64,000 nt of DNA, from contig NC_085924.1 of the NCBI RefSeq assembly GCF_035222485.1, forward strand, positions 1,922,001 to 1,986,000, read 5' to 3'. Origin of the DNA: Podospora pseudoanserina. Lineage: Eukaryota; Ascomycota; Sordariomycetes; Sordariales; Podosporaceae. The notes under the pieces were generated by a model, which did not search any database, was not told the DNA's origin, and was given only the letters and a program-made list of their open reading frames with translations. Below are positions 45,281 to 55,904 of the stretch, piece by piece. Every line of letters starts with the position of its first letter. Within the stretch, counting starts at the first letter, position 1. The position numbers and the translations under genes are program-made.

Positions 45281-46317
45281 GTCATCCACTGATTGAAGCC
45301 CACGGATTCACTTGTCATTGATTCCTACAGCAGTGGCTGTGGGATTTGAGTTGACGGTTGTTACTCGACCACGGTCTTGTGGACGAATAGATTTTCCTAG
45401 TGCCTGTGTACAAGCAAGCAAGCATTCAATACAATACATTGGAACTTGGCATCTTTTCATCACAGCAATAGCGTCCAACACAGTGGGTAGGTAGTTCCAT
45501 CAAACACCACCCATCACAACGCTCAAGCCCTTTCTTGCCCCAAGCTTGACGTGCAACTTTTTTCTTTCTAAATCAACCTCTACTACCTCATTATTCCCGT
45601 ACTCTCCCCGCCCGTCTGTTCAGTCATGGTCGGGCAAGTGAGTTGAGTGACCGAGTTACACCAAGTTTGATCTCTTGTCAGATTTCCCCTTTTTTTTTCA
45701 TGCAACGACAGGGCGCCCATCCACCAGTCGGGTGCTCTGAAACCTTGTCCACAACCCGCACACAACCCGCAGCTGCACCATTCCCCCAGAAATTTGACTG
45801 GCTGTCCAGCAGAGAAGATAACTGAAACACTCGGTTTGTTTCCGAGAGTCACAACTGACTCAGGCTGATTTGTTCTCCGACAACTTCATTCAACACTCGC
45901 ATTTGTATGTACTACAAGGTTTCTTGTATCTTGTTTTTTTTTTGTGTTATTTATTCCATTGTCATTTTTCATTGCTCCCCCCCCCCCTTGGAAAGTTTCC
46001 ATGGTTTTGTCTATCTCGATGGCCTCAGGAGTTCAGAAGTTTGTGTGTCTGTGTGTGTATATGTAGATTAATATGTACAAAGATGTTTTGCTTGTCTCTT
46101 CCTCCTCAAGACAGTTCGGCGCATCGGTAAACCAACCACCCCTCTCTAGAAAATGAATTGTATGTACAGTGCCTGCTGCAAAGATTTCAAAAAGATTGCA
46201 TTGCAAACAGAGGCGAAAAAAACTCGCTCTTTTCTCTCTCTCTCTCGCCAATCCCTCCCAAACAGAAAACTTAAAATGGCAAATATATCAGTTCATTACT
46301 TTTTTCATGACAGTTCT

Positions 46318-47598
46318 TCATCTGAAGCCGTTGTTGGCGATGAGGTCGGTTGTGCCAGCAACGTTGCTGGCGGCCACGACTCTGGAGTTGGTCTGGCCGG
46401 CGAGCTGCTTGAGGCGGTCGGCCACCTGCTGAACACCGGTGATGCCCTCGAGAGCCATGATGTAGGCGGCGAGACCGGCAACGTGGGGGGAGGCCATGGA
46501 AGTTCCGCTCAGGGTGGCGGTGTCGCTGTCGCTGCGGATGCCGCAGGACTCGACACGGACACCGGGGGCGAAGATGTCAACGAGGGGACCAAAGTTGGAG
46601 AAGGAGGCGCGGCGGTCGTTGGTCTGGTCAATAGCACCGACAGTGATGGCGGCCTCGGCAGAGCCAGGGGAGGTGAGGGCAGTGTCCTGGTTCTCGTTAC
46701 CGGCGGCAACAACGGGAACGACACCGGCAGCCTCGATACGGTTGATGGCGGTGTTGACGGCCTGGGAGAAAGAGCCGCCGAGAGACATGTTCATGACGGC
46801 CTTGCCACGGAGACCACGGCGGGTGGCATCACGGGCAACAAAGTCCATACCGGCAATCACGCCAGAGTTGGAACCGGAACCGTCAGCACCGAGGACCTTG
46901 ACAGCAACGAGCTGGGTCTTCTTGGCGACACCAAACTTCCAGCCTCCAATGGTGCCAGCAACGTGGGTGCCGTGGCCGTTGAGATCCGTCTCATCTTCGC
47001 CTCGGATGAAGGAGGCGCCGAATCTGGCCCTCCCCTGCAAGTCCTCGTGGGTGGTACGGATACCAGTGTCCACAACGTAAGCAGTGATGCCCTCTCCAGC
47101 AGAACTGTCAAAGAAATAACCATTCTGTCTGGCACCGTCATGGCTGAGGCGGGCCAAGCCGGTAGGGGCGCGAGACTGAAGCTGGCGGACATTGAGCTTG
47201 ATGACGGCATCCTGCTCGATGTAGCTGACCTCCTTGGCGGCATAGATCTCATTGATCAAGGCATCATCGGCCTCCAGAGCCATAGCTCTCCACTGGTCGA
47301 TCTGGAAGGTCTCGACTGTCGTAGAAAGGATGTTGTTGGTCAGTGGGCTGCGCTTCCCAATGTTGCGCTTGGCGATCACGCTCGCAATGCTGGACTCGTG
47401 GGCAAAGACCTCATCATCGCTGAAGGTGTTGTTGTAGACCACGATGAACTTGTGGGGGATGAGGTTCTGGGCATCGGGGTTGGCGATGGGCACACCGATA
47501 TAGAACCCCTCGGACTTAGTGAAGGTGGTGGTAGGAGCAGCAGATACCCCAAGGGCAGACAGAGCAACGCTCAAGGAAACAAGAAATCGGCCAGCCAT
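46318..47598 (-). CDS. Secreted subtilisin-like serine protease (peptidase S8, proteinase K type)
   Basis: Intronless, 426 aa. [20 protein letters not shown] is a signal peptide. An inhibitor I9 propeptide follows (HKFIVVYNN to SYIEQDAV) and the mature enzyme probably starts near [10 protein letters not shown]. The catalytic triad is Asp177 (AYVVDTGIR), His209 ([11 protein letters not shown]) and Ser367 ([12 protein letters not shown]), with the oxyanion Asn301 in AAGNEN. All catalytic residues are present and the length is normal for the family, so it should be an active extracellular alkaline protease. Codon use is strongly biased and leaves a 483-codon antisense frame open, which is an artefact. 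Confidence 0.97.
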   Translation of the reverse strand: MAGRFLVSLSVALSALGVSAAPTTTFTKSEGFYIGVPIANPDAQNLIPHKFIVVYNNTFSDDEVFAHESSIASVIAKRNIGKRSPLTNNILSTTVETFQIDQWRAMALEADDALINEIYAAKEVSYIEQDAVIKLNVRQLQSRAPTGLARLSHDGARQNGYFFDSSAGEGITAYVVDTGIRTTHEDLQGRARFGASFIRGEDETDLNGHGTHVAGTIGGWKFGVAKKTQLVAVKVLGADGSGSNSGVIAGMDFVARDATRRGLRGKAVMNMSLGGSFSQAVNTAINRIEAAGVVPVVAAGNENQDTALTSPGSAEAAITVGAIDQTNDRRASFSNFGPLVDIFAPGVRVESCGIRSDSDTATLSGTSMASPHVAGLAAYIMALEGITGVQQVADRLKQLAGQTNSRVVAASNVAGTTDLIANNGFR

Positions 47599-50500
47599 TG
47601 TTGATGTATTGCTGATGGTGTTTCAGACAGGTTGTTGATGAAGTTCGAGGAAAAGAATGGATCGGTTGGTGGGACCACGTAACTGGATGCTGAAACTGGT
47701 TTTGAAGCAACGTAGAAAAGACGAGATCGGCTAGATGCAGTTGATCAAGGATAGTCGGGAAGTGAAGAAAAAGGGTATGCGCAGCACGAGAAGAAAGCAA
47801 ATGGGTGGAAGGCAACGTTGACGATGCCTGACCCGGAAAAAGGAATGGAAGGAAGGAAGAAAAGAGCAAGTGACAAGGACGGATGGGATAACAACAAAAG
47901 AGAGAAGCCCACGAGAGAGAAGCAGATCAACTGCTATTTAACTGAGAAGAGCGCATGAAAGTTGCCGGCCCATCTTGAACCCCTTTTGCAGAAAGCAACG
48001 ACGCTGTTTGGGTGCTGGGTGCAACCTTCAGGGGAGCGTGGTACAAAGCAGGCCAGGGGGTTACCGGGGTACTTACATGGGACGTCTCCCCTGACTCCCC
48101 TGGCTCCCCTGGACGCCAAGTCAAACGGCAGATCCCCAGGCGTGCCAAGATGGCAAATCCTCCGCGATTCTGAACGACTTTGGACAGAGCCCTGAAGTTT
48201 CGACAGATGTTAGACGAGAACTACTCGTGATCTCGAACCTGGCAAGGGATGCTGCGGTTCGCCCAATACAGAGCTCAGGTGGCATGCTAGATTGGCCCCC
48301 ATGATCGGATTCCCGTGGCCGCTGTGGCTGCCATCTCTGGCGGCCAGGAACACACGACGGTCTGGGGAGACTTGGGCAAAACTGGGATGAGCTGGGATGG
48401 ACGGAGGAATGGCCGACTTGCCGACCTCGCAAACGTCGGGCGCCGGCTGAACCGGGTCTGGCTCAAGTGGTCTCTTTGGCTCCAGCATCAGCTCCAGGCG
48501 GATTCGAAAGGCAAACGCATGCCACAGGATTTGCCGTCCGTTGTTGGTGATGCGGTTGGCAAAGTTGAACGAGAATAATTCCGGCGCATAACAGATCTTC
48601 TTTGATCTCCCGCCACGAGGGTGGTTGTTGTGGCTGTCGTGAGCCTGCGGGAAGCGTGGGAAGCAAAAGAACCATGGGTCTTGCAAACACGGCATTGGTG
48701 GAAAGAGAATGTGTGATGGTTGCGACTTGATCGAGGCTCCAGGTGCCGCCATTGGACACGAGGAACCGACAACTCGTACCCTGCAATTCCGTTGCGGAAA
48801 TGTCTCTGCCCAATCGACCTCTGCCGCGTCCATGGGAATGCGGCTCTGGGCTGGGTCTCGTCCGGCCTGATGCTTGGCAACAATTAACTGCAAACCTGCT
48901 CTTGAATCTGAACAGTTAAAGTCCGAGATCTCGCTGTCACTTTCGGATGAGGCAAACCTGTTTGACCTGTTTTGGAGGTGATGGATCGCTGGCTCCGATG
49001 AGGTCTTTGGAATCCACACGGCATTGGATGGGGGTCTCCGGATCAACCCATTGACCTGCCCAATGGAAGTTGTTGCCAGCGGTTGACGAAAACAGACGTC
49101 GGCGGCAGGAGCAACAAGCAACAAGGCCACCATCCTCCGTCACCCAAAAAGAAAGGGAGCCGCGCTGTGCAGACCCTCTGCGCGGGGGTGGCGCATTTGG
49201 TGAAGCGCGCTAATGGTGGACCCCGCTCGCTGGGAACATTCTACACTATAAAGGATGGCATTCAGGAGGATGCGCTCCAAACAACTTTTACCGTCCTGGG
49301 GCTGTCTGGCGAGAGACACCAAGCATCAACAAGTAGCAGGCAGCGTAACAGAGGAAACATGGATATGACATGTCAATGCCAAGGGGGCCGTTGGCGCCGT
49401 TGCAGGGACCCGTATCGTACGAAATTATCTGGGGAAGGGGTCAGCCTGCCGCGTTCTGAGGCAGGTGCAGGCGAGAAATGGTGTGGATTTGCGGATTTGT
49501 GGACTTGTTAGTGCAGTGCAGCCGCCCGTTTGGATGCTGAAACACCAAGGTCCGTTCTGTGAAATCTCCACAGCGCGTGTTTCGGTCCTCTGCTACCATA
49601 GCATCCAGCTCAGAGATTTCGACACTTCTCTCTCCATTTGGAATTTCTGTTGCCGCCGACCCTCCGTGCTCATCCAACTGCCATGAATAGATAAGCGGTT
49701 CTGGATATCTACCACATCAGTCAGAGAAGAAACAAAACATCTCCATAATGTACCAGAGCTTGGATTCTGTGGTTCTCAAACCAAGCACAGCCCACCCAGT
49801 CCAGTCTACGGAGTAGTGCACCGTGATGGCAACTAACAACTCTCGATATAGACCATCCGATCGCCGTTTCATGCCTTGGCTTTACGCTTGCGCATAAACA
49901 TGCCCTGGGCGAGCAGTCGAGTATATACAAACCTGGCGGCCGCAGCATGAACCTCGATATTAACAGTACCGGTGCTACGTACGACCTCGGTTGAGCAGAG
50001 GACAGTTTCGACCGCATGGAAGCAAGAGCCGAGTAATGGCCTCGGGCTGTCCTGGTGAGCAAATCCCCCGGTTCGCCTGCCGTCGGTTAGCGCGGAGTGG
50101 GCCCGATGTCCGGGCGCCCAAGGCCGAGAATTGTGGGCCGATAACAAGAGGAATACCGGCCATTCGGGGGCGAAATCCGGCCGGCCTCATTCGACCTGCA
50201 CCACCCACCTGACCCCGCAAACTAACTGTCTTCCAGAACTTCGGAACGGAGTCGATGTGGAGATGGATGCAGCCTTACCATAAGACCAGCAAAATATCTG
50301 GGAATGGGGTGAGACCGAGGGCACAGAGGGCAGTACAGTAAACAAACAAGGCAACGAAAGCCACTATGATGTAACTGCGTGTGTGAGTGGGACTGTTCAC
50401 ACCTCACGTAAACCAACATTCTCAGGTGGCCGGATCTTCCTCCGCAGATTATCTGGGTTTGCCACGGCTGCCACTATTTCTCTCCTTTCTCGTCAAGATG

Positions 50501-51753
50501 ATTATCTCATGACATGGCCCGATCTGATGAGGTTATCTGCGTAGTGCGTAGTGGGGTTTGTCGCGTCACTCAGCATGAACATGAAGCATGACGACCTGAG
50601 GAATAAGAAAGAGACTAGAAATAGATCAACCAGCCAGTAGGTAATCGGCACCCTCTTTCCCTTGAGGAGGGAACCGTTCAATTGAGTGGCTCTCAAGCGG
50701 CTGTGCCCGGGCAATGCGCAGGTTGCGAATTGGATTGGGGCTTCATCCGTGTCTCATGCGACAGACAGGTGTCTGTACGAAGTAGTGGTCCCTGGAGAAA
50801 AGAAGAAAGAAAAGCCGTCCAGGAATGTCCAAACTGCCCTTTTTCATGTTTTGGGAGCCTTCGTCATCCCTCACCTCATATCCAAGGGAGTGCCAGTTAG
50901 TTTTATTCCCCGGGCTTGCTAGGTACCACCTGGCGGAGTGAACCGCCCAAGACAAGACGTCCGTCCGTTGACTGACTGCGCCTTCGGTGGGCTGGAACAC
51001 ACTGCAATCTGTGACCCAACAACTCGCAAATCCCAGCTTGGGTCTTATCGAGACTTGCACATCACCACAACAACACAGCGAGCAACAACAGCAACACACC
51101 AATCCAACACCAACGCTCTTCCGTCTGCACTCTCCGTCTGAGGCTTACGCACATCATTAACTTTGCGATCTAGCAAGGGCAAAGTCGGCCAATCCAGCGC
51201 CCAAGTGTACAGGAACCTAACCCCGCGCCCGTCCGTCCACGCGACCAGTATAAGCCAGACCCGACTCCAGTCGGTGCCCTACCTACCCACCGCAGCAGGC
51301 AGTGCGCTGTGCAGATAAAACAAGAACAAAGTTTCGTAAAATCAAGCTCGGCCATCGATCCGGGCCCGCTGGTCCAAGTCGCAGTCAACGAGTTGTCCGT
51401 CTGCGCTATTGCGGCTCTCGAGTCTGCGCCATCCGCCATCCACCACCCACAACAGACCTACCGTCCAGGTCTGTCCTGTCCTGTCCGTTTCCGTTCGATT
51501 TGACCCCGAACGACAGACACCACATCCACCCACCACCGCCCGGTTTTCTCGACGAGTAGATAGTTTCCCGTGGTCGGCCTTGCGTCCCTCTTCGACTTCG
51601 TGTGGTTCTGGGTCGATTCGTCGCCAGCCTAGTCGGAACCAGAGCCTCGTGTACTGCTGTGCCATGGTTGTCGCATCATCATCCGACGACAACTGAGACG
51701 TGTTACCGATAGCCCACGACTGATTCCCGCGGGCGAATACGACATCGAGGAGA
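47599..51753. other. Gene-poor gap, 4.2 kb
   Basis: The longest stretch without a recognised gene. It contains the subtilisin promoter (left), the F-box promoter and long CT/CA-rich leader (right), and an unexplained 307-codon minus-strand frame at 48210-49133 listed separately. No tRNA, rRNA, transposon protein or terminal repeat was seen. Confidence 0.5.
48210..49133 (-). CDS. Open reading frame of 307 codons, doubtful gene
   Basis: An uninterrupted ATG-to-stop frame in the middle of the gene-poor gap. The start is hydrophobic (MVALLLVAPAADVCF). The rest is Pro/Ser/Arg-rich with scattered cysteines (PPMPCLQDPWFFCFPRFP) and shows no domain, repeat or fold signature. Third-position base use is less biased than in the confirmed genes, which argues against coding. 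Its length is unusual for chance in DNA of this composition, so it is listed rather than discarded. Confidence 0.2.
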   Translation of the reverse strand: MVALLLVAPAADVCFRQPLATTSIGQVNGLIRRPPSNAVWIPKTSSEPAIHHLQNRSNRFASSESDSEISDFNCSDSRAGLQLIVAKHQAGRDPAQSRIPMDAAEVDWAETFPQRNCRVRVVGSSCPMAAPGASIKSQPSHILFPPMPCLQDPWFFCFPRFPQAHDSHNNHPRGGRSKKICYAPELFSFNFANRITNNGRQILWHAFAFRIRLELMLEPKRPLEPDPVQPAPDVCEVGKSAIPPSIPAHPSFAQVSPDRRVFLAARDGSHSGHGNPIMGANLACHLSSVLGEPQHPLPGSRSRVVLV

Positions 51754-53609
51754 ATGGAATTTCCCACGAGTCCCATGCTCATCGACGACGGTCGCGATGT
51801 CGACCCTCTCAGCATCGACACGCGCCTGCCCAGGGCTGAAAGGGCACAATCAATCATTCACCAAGCCGAGGACGAGGAGGAAGACGAGAACAAGGCAACG
51901 GTTGAGCTGGCTTCCATCATGACAACCACCTCGAATCCGGTATCACCCGGTCCATCAAGCCCGCCGCTGGATCAGGTACGAATGCAAGACTTCATCCCTC
52001 CAACACGCCCAAGTAGCACGCCGTTCCCACAACCCGAGCCACGAAGTACAGATTTGCGCTGCCTGAGGTGTCCTTCAGAAGCCTCGATGGATCCCGACGA
52101 ACCCAGCGTTTCTGACATCCCATCGGTGCAAACCGACAACGAGAACGCCGGGCTCAACCTCTCAGATCTTCCTGCCGAGATCCACGAATGCATCTTGGAT
52201 CATCTATTTGGTTACCGGGTATCTACATCATCCAAGAGCTCAATCACGCGGTGGGGGACTGCTTTGCGGCATCCAAGAAGGAAGGAGCTTTCTGAGCTAT
52301 CACGAGTGAGCCGGACTTGGAGGGTGTTGATCCAAGACAGGCTCTATCGGCATATCAAGCTCAAGGCGACCATCGATTCTTTGAGAGGATCGTTCGAGTA
52401 CTTTGCTGCTCATCCACATTTACGATCATATATCAAGCATGTGGAGATCTGGTTTCCGGTATTCCGGCCAAAATATGGACCTCTGGCTCTGGGGACGGCA
52501 AACACCCTTCCCACAGTTACGCCGGATGGCTTGACAACGGCGTCTTATGTCTTACCCATGGACAACTGCTCTCTGGAAGAAGCCTTTTATTTCGTCGCCA
52601 ACACCTTCCCAGATGTGTGCATCATGACGCTCGAAGGTGGTGAACGGCGCAAAGCACCGAAAGTGAGGCATTGGATCGGGGAGGATCTGTCTTGCCCACG
52701 CACGATGCCCAGGGTGAACTCGGTCCACACCCTTATTTGCAAGGGACAATGGAACTTGATCCGGGGGCAGGACGACTTTGAGACCATCACGTCCGCCCTG
52801 CCTAATCTGAAGGAGTGGCAGGGCTCCTACAGCAAACCGAAATCCAAGAGCTACCTCACCATGGCCGACATCTTCTCCAAGCCCATAAAATTAGAAAAGC
52901 TGGTTCTCTGTCTGGAGGGTGACTATCGACGAGAAATGTCTTTCCCATCGTACTTTCTCAAGGTGTCGAGCAAGGTGCACTTTTGCTCCAGGCTGGCCGA
53001 CGCGGCCGCTTCTCCCTACCTGGAGCAAATATCGTACACGGGGAGAGTTTGCCAGCAATTCTTCAACGATCTTGTTCTCAAGTGTCACGACACGAGGCTA
53101 TCACGCCTAAAGCGGATCGATCTAACTGTCAAGAACTGCTGTCGGAAGGTGGCCCATTGGAACGAATCGGGGTCGGGAATCACAGACATGAACTTCATCA
53201 AGGCCTTTGAGCAGCTGGTGCTTGCTGGTATTCGAGCACTGGGGAAGTTACAGTCGATTGAGTACCTCCGGATTCGCTACGTGGACCTAGGTAAGGGCAA
53301 TTCTGTACTCGATCTTGTATGCTCCTCTCAGCTAATGTTCTGTTGCCAGATTCCCCTGTCCCACCTTTGAATCCTTACTTTTTGCTCGACAAAGGGTGGT
53401 GTTCGGGCGTGTGGAGCGATGAGATCGTCGCCGAGCTCAATATCTCAAGACCGTCGGTTCAGTTTGAGGAACTGTCCGAGTCGTTTGGAGAGGTGGGTTA
53501 CAACAAGGACGGCCGGATGACCATCAGTCCGGATTTCCCTCGCTCCAAGAGTCTGTCTTTGAAGCTGGAAAACTACGCGATGCTGAGTGTTGGGATCGCG
53601 ATGCCGTAG
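51754..53609 (+). CDS. F-box protein
   Basis: Two exons, 51754-53290 and 53350-53609 (598 aa), with a GTAAGG donor and TTGCCAG acceptor giving RYVDLDSPVPPLNPYFLLD. The first 130 residues are acidic, Pro/Ser-rich and disordered. An F-box follows at about 133-195 (LNLSDLPAEIHECILDHLFG, LSRVSRTWRVLIQDRLYRHI), which would bind Skp1 in an SCF ubiquitin ligase. The C-terminal 400 residues are irregular and leucine-rich (PYLEQISYTGRVCQQFFNDL, RLKRIDLTV, LQSIEYLRIRYVDL), probably the substrate-binding region. The target is unknown. The start ATG at 51754 follows a long CT/CA-rich leader with no upstream in-frame ATG of note. Confidence 0.9.
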
Positions 53610-55904
53610 GAGTAACTCGGGGGAGGATGCGGGTCCCAAGGGATGGTCGAGGTGCTGATTGGTGGTCAAGAGGCCTCGTGAGGTCTTGAAACATGAACGT
53701 GGACGTGTTTGTCGAGATCGGACCGGTCTCTTGTATTTCTCGAGGCCTATTTATTGTCCTTGAACACCTATAGACCATTGCTCGACATGTGAGCAGTTTC
53801 TCGCAGGGCCTCTTTGATGTTTGCTAAGGCCTGAGCACTATCTTTGCAGGTCTGTCTCTGTTGTAAGTAGGAGTAGCCTAGCACTCACCTTCTATGGTTA
53901 CCGGTGTGGCGGCAGCGTTCTTGTTTTTTTCTCTTATCATTTTGTGGGTCCTGGTGTACAACATTGGGAAATGCTCAAGCATAGAAGGGAGGTTTTACCG
54001 CTGGAAATTGTGAGGGGGGGCGTTATAATGGTGTTTTCATTTTTGTTTCTTTTGTTTTGCTTTGTCCTCTTTTACGTCGATGTTCCGAGGAGGGACAAGG
54101 TCATTACCATCATTCTTCCCTATCATCGTTACATGAAGGATTTTGCCCGTTGCTCATCAAAACACTAAGGGAGGATGGAATGGGTTTTCTGGCTTTGTTG
54201 TGTTTGTATTCCCAGGCTTGGACTCCTGCCTGTGAGGAGTGGGGGTCAAGGGGTGCTGGCTGGTTGGCTGGCTTGGTTTTTTTTATTGAGAAGGAACTCT
54301 GGGGCTGAAGGATTACCTATGGTATGGATGGTGAGCTTGGACACAGAAAGCGTTGTCTCATTATGTAGTGGTGGTGGCGGCGGTGGTTGGCGTCGTAGGT
54401 CATTCGCGTTCGCTGGGCAGAGGGGGGTGAGGGAAGGGATGAAAGGGGAACTTAGAACTCGCGTTAGTACCGACTTGTGGGCTGTTTGGGAAAATGTTTG
54501 CCAGTGAAGCGGGGATGAGCGGAATAGAGAGCTGATATGTCTGATACCATGAAGTTTATGTTGGTCTTCTTTTTAGGGTAGAATGCCGTGGGTGTCGTGT
54601 GTCGGAAATGGAGAAATGGAGGCTGTGATATTAAGGGGTAAGAAAGTAGTAGGTATGCCTCTTGTCTGTATTGCACACACCTCTAAGCCCGTTCGAGACG
54701 CTTCTGGACTATGTTAGATGCATCGTGAGGATCAATGAAGACGGACATGTCAACCATTCCTTGCGACCTAGGTATCAACCTCCTACTTCAAAAGGCTTTC
54801 TATCCCGACAAATGTGCTGACTTTTCGTGCTTCTTCGTTGCTAGCTTCTTTGTCAATAGCCTGCGAAATGAAATGGCTACAAGACCAACAACAAGATGCA
54901 ATGAGTCTGCAGGAGAGGCTCTTATTTTGTTGCTCACTGGGCTCAGAATCCTATCTAGGACTCATAAATACAGAGCTATGCTCATTGATAAACGTCGAGT
55001 GGATATATCAGCTTTTGACTCCAGTACCTCGGTGTCCGCGTGGTTTGTTTTATGGTCTCAGGCTCATCTACAAGCAAAGAGAAAAGGGGACATTAGTTGG
55101 GGTATACCAAAGGCTTTTCTTCCCCTGGAAAGCTATGTTTCTTCCTAGGCTTGTACCCAAGCATTTTGGGATACTGGGGGCCATTCTTTTGAAGAGAAAA
55201 ATGGTCTGGGCAAGCCCCACAGAGCTGAAGATATACAAGCAAGTTGAGGTTCTGAATGACAACCATGTCCGGTTCATTTACTCTTCTCTCTTCTCCCACA
55301 CGACTGCCTAATATAGTACCAACCACCTTTTGAGTCTCAAACACACAAGAGATCATTCCATTCACCAATACGACTCTTTTAAACCTCAGTTTCTGTTCTT
55401 TGCCTCATAGAAATCCGGCCTCTGATTTGTATTTTATTCCAGACAAAGCCCCCTCCCCGCAGTTATGTCAAGCCCCCGTGTTTATGCCTATGCCTGGGTA
55501 TCTATGCGTTACTTGACATCTTGCACCAGCAAACAAAAGGAATAAGCTGGGTGGGTGGGTGTTTCCTGCTCCCATAATTTATGAATAGAAAAGAGGAAGA
55601 GTATAAAAGGGGGGTCAAATGTGTCCAAACGAAAAATATCAACCCCGAAGCGCTCTCCAACGCGCGCTGCTCAACTCCTTACTGATATACTGTTCCCGGT
55701 ACGATGCAAAAGAAAAAGAGAGAAACTAGCCCATGTCCCAAACCCCGTTTCCCACAAGTATGATTATAAACAAGATGAAAATAAAACAGTCGCCAGAGTG
55801 GTGATCAAGACGCAAAACCACACACGTATGTTTGTATATCGCCCCCATCTGGTTCTTTTTAACGCTTCGCTTCCAAAAACCCAAAAGAATCCCAGTCCGC
55901 CCTT
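53610..55904. other. Intergenic, 2.3 kb between convergent genes
   Basis: 3' regions of the F-box gene and the coiled-coil gene. The centre (about 54700-55320) is AT-richer and carries two overlapping plus-strand frames of 137 and 165 codons (54735-55148, 54814-55311) with no clear family. They could be chance or the relic of an old gene. Nothing else was seen. Confidence 0.5.

Larger units (their letters stand above)
44574..46317. other. Intergenic, 1.7 kb between convergent genes
   Basis: 3' regions of ERG9 and the subtilisin gene. It contains an orphan TATA box and a 12-bp palindrome with an E-box (45236-45280), a C-run at 45979-45988 and a GT repeat near 46040-46060. No coding gene was recognised. 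Confidence 0.55.

Noticed and set aside
46153-47604. 483-codon plus-strand frame
   Set aside because: Antisense to the subtilisin gene, which has a full signal peptide and catalytic triad. Gly/Asp-rich mirror composition is typical of a shadow frame.
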